64,000 nucleotides of DNA, taken from contig JBBQHP010000021.1 in NCBI GenBank assembly GCA_038324085.1, positions 9,874-73,873 on the forward strand. Direction: 5' to 3'. This DNA is from Ga0077523 sp038324085. GTDB lineage: Bacteria > Pseudomonadota > Gammaproteobacteria > Burkholderiales > Ga0077523. The translations under genes were made by a program, and so were the position numbers. The first letter of the stretch is position 1; each line of letters begins with the position of its first letter. Positions 62,510 through 64,000 of this stretch are shown here, in pieces. The notes below the pieces were generated by a model that ran no database searches, was not told the DNA's origin, and saw only the letters and a program-made list of their open reading frames with translations.

Positions 62510-63718
62510 CTACGAAAGTTGCCCGGCGAAGGCGCGGTGTTGGAGGGAGGCGAACAGCGCGTCCAGTTCAGCCAGCGCGGCGCGGTGGGTGGCTCTGAGG
62601 GATTCGACGGCTTGGATGCGGGCGGCGAAGGTTTGTTGGAGGGAAACTGGTGGCAGCAGCAGCGGGAACTCGCGCAACTGGGTCATGTTGATCGATGCGA
62701 TGCCGGTGGTTTGCTTGGCCGAACGCAGGAAGTACTTCTTGCCGCGTGTGCTGCCAACCAGCCAGTTCAGGAACAATGGCAAGAGGGCCCGACTCGTCAG
62801 GCGCACCCTGAAGATGTGATTCTGGTGAATGCACTCGGGCAGTTCGTCATTCCAGAGAGTTCCACGGCCGAGCTTGTCAGGGTCACCGCCTTCGGTCAGA
62901 AGCAGGTCATTCCGGAACAGACGGTAGCGACCAATCTCCGGCTCGGTTGCTTCGATCTCCTTCACGCCGGACAGACTCAGCGCCTTGTCCTGCACGTTGG
63001 CCACAGCCAGGTACGGAACGATGCGGGTTGGTACATCACCGATCTTTCGGCCCTTGGTCACGCCAGAAGCGATGTCGGCGACCGCGCCGAGTTTGAGCGT
63101 CTCGGGCCACCCCAGCGGGTTCGCGACCGGATCGCCAAACATCTCGATGAAGATGGACTGTGTGAGGCTGTCAAGTTGCGCCAAAGCTTCCCGGCGCTTG
63201 GCTCTGAGCGCATCGGCTTGGTCCAGGATGGCAGCGATGCGGCGTTGTTCGAGGAGGGGCGGGAGGGGCATTTCCAAGTCCCGGCAACGCTGAATGTCCA
63301 GGTTTGAAATGTTCGTCGTTTGCCGCCCAAAACTGCGCACCAGCGTTTGCAGGCGAGTCGACGAGAACCATCGGTACAGATACCTTGCGTCAAGCGTGTC
63401 CGAGGTTGCACGCAGCACTGCAACGAAACCGCCAAAGCTTGAAGCGTAAGGCAGCTCCGGCACCCAACTGCACTTACCGACGAGGTTCCAACTGTTTGCG
63501 CTGGAGACCAAGACGTCGCCACCTCGCAGCATTTGGTCGTTGCGCGGCACGAGCGCTTCTGGTACGGCCCAAACGTCGTCAAGATCGAGGTCAGACTGCA
63601 CATTCTTCGTTCGCATGCACCCGACAGTGCCAGGGCTTCCGAGCGGCACAACGTCGTCGGGCTTGAAGGTAATGCCGCGAATGAACGAGGCGACCTCACC
63701 GAGCCTCACGTTGGCCAC
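62510..63718 (-). CDS. hsdS: Type I restriction specificity subunit HsdS
   Basis: A 402-residue specificity subunit with two target-recognition domains, each followed by a conserved helical spacer: first LPPLLEQRRIAAILDQADAL (about residues 155-175), second PPVSLQQTFAARIQAVESL (about 355-375). It determines the bipartite DNA site for both methylation and cleavage. Start at the ATG overlapping the hsdM stop by 13 bases; stop 9 bases before the frameshifted AlbA_2 gene. No inverted repeats suggestive of domain shuffling are seen inside it. Confidence 0.93.
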   Translation of the reverse strand: MANVRLGEVASFIRGITFKPDDVVPLGSPGTVGCMRTKNVQSDLDLDDVWAVPEALVPRNDQMLRGGDVLVSSANSWNLVGKCSWVPELPYASSFGGFVAVLRATSDTLDARYLYRWFSSTRLQTLVRSFGRQTTNISNLDIQRCRDLEMPLPPLLEQRRIAAILDQADALRAKRREALAQLDSLTQSIFIEMFGDPVANPLGWPETLKLGAVADIASGVTKGRKIGDVPTRIVPYLAVANVQDKALSLSGVKEIEATEPEIGRYRLFRNDLLLTEGGDPDKLGRGTLWNDELPECIHQNHIFRVRLTSRALLPLFLNWLVGSTRGKKYFLRSAKQTTGIASINMTQLREFPLLLPPVSLQQTFAARIQAVESLRATHRAALAELDALFASLQHRAFAGQLS

Positions 63719-64000
63719 TTGAGCAGCCCCTCAAGAGCTTCCATCCCCGCCTGAATTTCCGCCTCCAACACCGCCAGCCTCGCCAGAATCTCCCTCGGCG
63801 GCACATGCGCCACCGCGTCATGCACTACTTCCTTGTACCGGTTGATCGACAGGTCATAGCCATTGCCCGCGATGTCCGCCTTCGGCACGCAAAAACTCTG
63901 GTCAGTTCGCGCCCGCTGCCGCTCAGCCCCGTCCTTCTGCCGCCAGCGCGCCAGCACATCGGGCAGGTTGTTCTTCGCGTGCTCGGCCTCGGTCAAGGCC
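63706..64000 (-). CDS. hsdM: Type I restriction-modification methyltransferase HsdM, C-terminal fragment
   Basis: The last about 97 codons; the gene continues beyond the right edge. The sequence TEAEHAKNNLPDVLARW, then DQSFCVPKADIAGNGYDLSINRYKE and the coiled end REILARLAVLEAEIQAGM is typical of the C-terminal end of N6-adenine methyltransferase subunits. Its stop overlaps the hsdS start by 13 bases, so translation is coupled. The catalytic NPPF-type motif lies outside the window. Confidence 0.92.
   Translation of the reverse strand, partial: ALTEAEHAKNNLPDVLARWRQKDGAERQRARTDQSFCVPKADIAGNGYDLSINRYKEVVHDAVAHVPPREILARLAVLEAEIQAGMEALEGLLKWPT

Overview
The window is a GC-rich stretch of a bacterial chromosome, almost certainly from a betaproteobacterium. 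The linked blocks yggT-proC / yggS / pilT-pilU, DUF971-ubiE-ubiJ-ubiB and phoB-phoR, together with a very large DUF3683/FAD/Fe-S oxidoreductase, are typical of that class. Genus cannot be decided from the sequence alone. No rRNA, tRNA, insertion sequence, CRISPR array or replication origin was recognised.

Layout. 1-8.1 kb: end of a dynamin-like GTPase gene, YggT, ProC, an exported SRPBCC protein, the PLP-homeostasis protein YggS, the two pilus retraction ATPases PilT and PilU, a lone EgtD-type histidine methyltransferase, a THUMP rRNA methyltransferase and a secreted HIRAN protein. 8.1-14.2 kb: a tandem ribbon-helix-helix protein, HemJ, an ABC-2 exporter, a hydrolase/2Fe-2S ferredoxin pair, a dCTP-pyrophosphatase-like protein, a VanZ-like membrane protein and a DHH phosphoesterase; many of these genes overlap by 1-4 bases. 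14.2-18.4 kb: a complete polyamine-type ABC importer. 18.4-34.3 kb: two RND efflux systems arranged tail to tail. The first is an OMF-adaptor pair divergent from its pump around a strong operator-like palindrome. The second is an adaptor-(RraA-like enzyme)-pump-OMF operon, divergent from a histidine kinase/sigma54 activator pair. 34.4-36 kb: a putative porin preceded by Pho-box-like direct repeats. 36.3-39.6 kb: ubiquinone biosynthesis. 40.0-42.9 kb: a lipoprotein and PhoBR. 42.9-52.7 kb: HIT protein, DUF3683 oxidoreductase, DUF4197 protein, LysR regulator, ABC exporter, exported hydrolase and an NTF2-like protein.

52.7-64 kb looks like a defence island. A TIR-transmembrane-WD40 protein converges on a type I restriction-modification locus (hsdM-hsdS-AlbA_2/ATPase gene-small ORFs-hsdR). 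The AlbA_2 gene carries a single-base frameshift near its 5' end. A 46-codon fossil next to it seems to join an HsdR start to an HsdS end.

Main regulatory inferences. (1) The region between the second efflux operon and its kinase/activator pair holds two outward-facing sigma54-type promoters flanking a pair of palindromes 33 bp apart, suggesting one activator drives both the pump and its own operon. (2) Seven-four-seven direct repeats resembling Pho boxes lie in front of the porin and of phoB, so the porin may belong to the phosphate-starvation regulon of the PhoBR pair encoded 4.7 kb away. All calls come from reading the sequence; no database search was possible.
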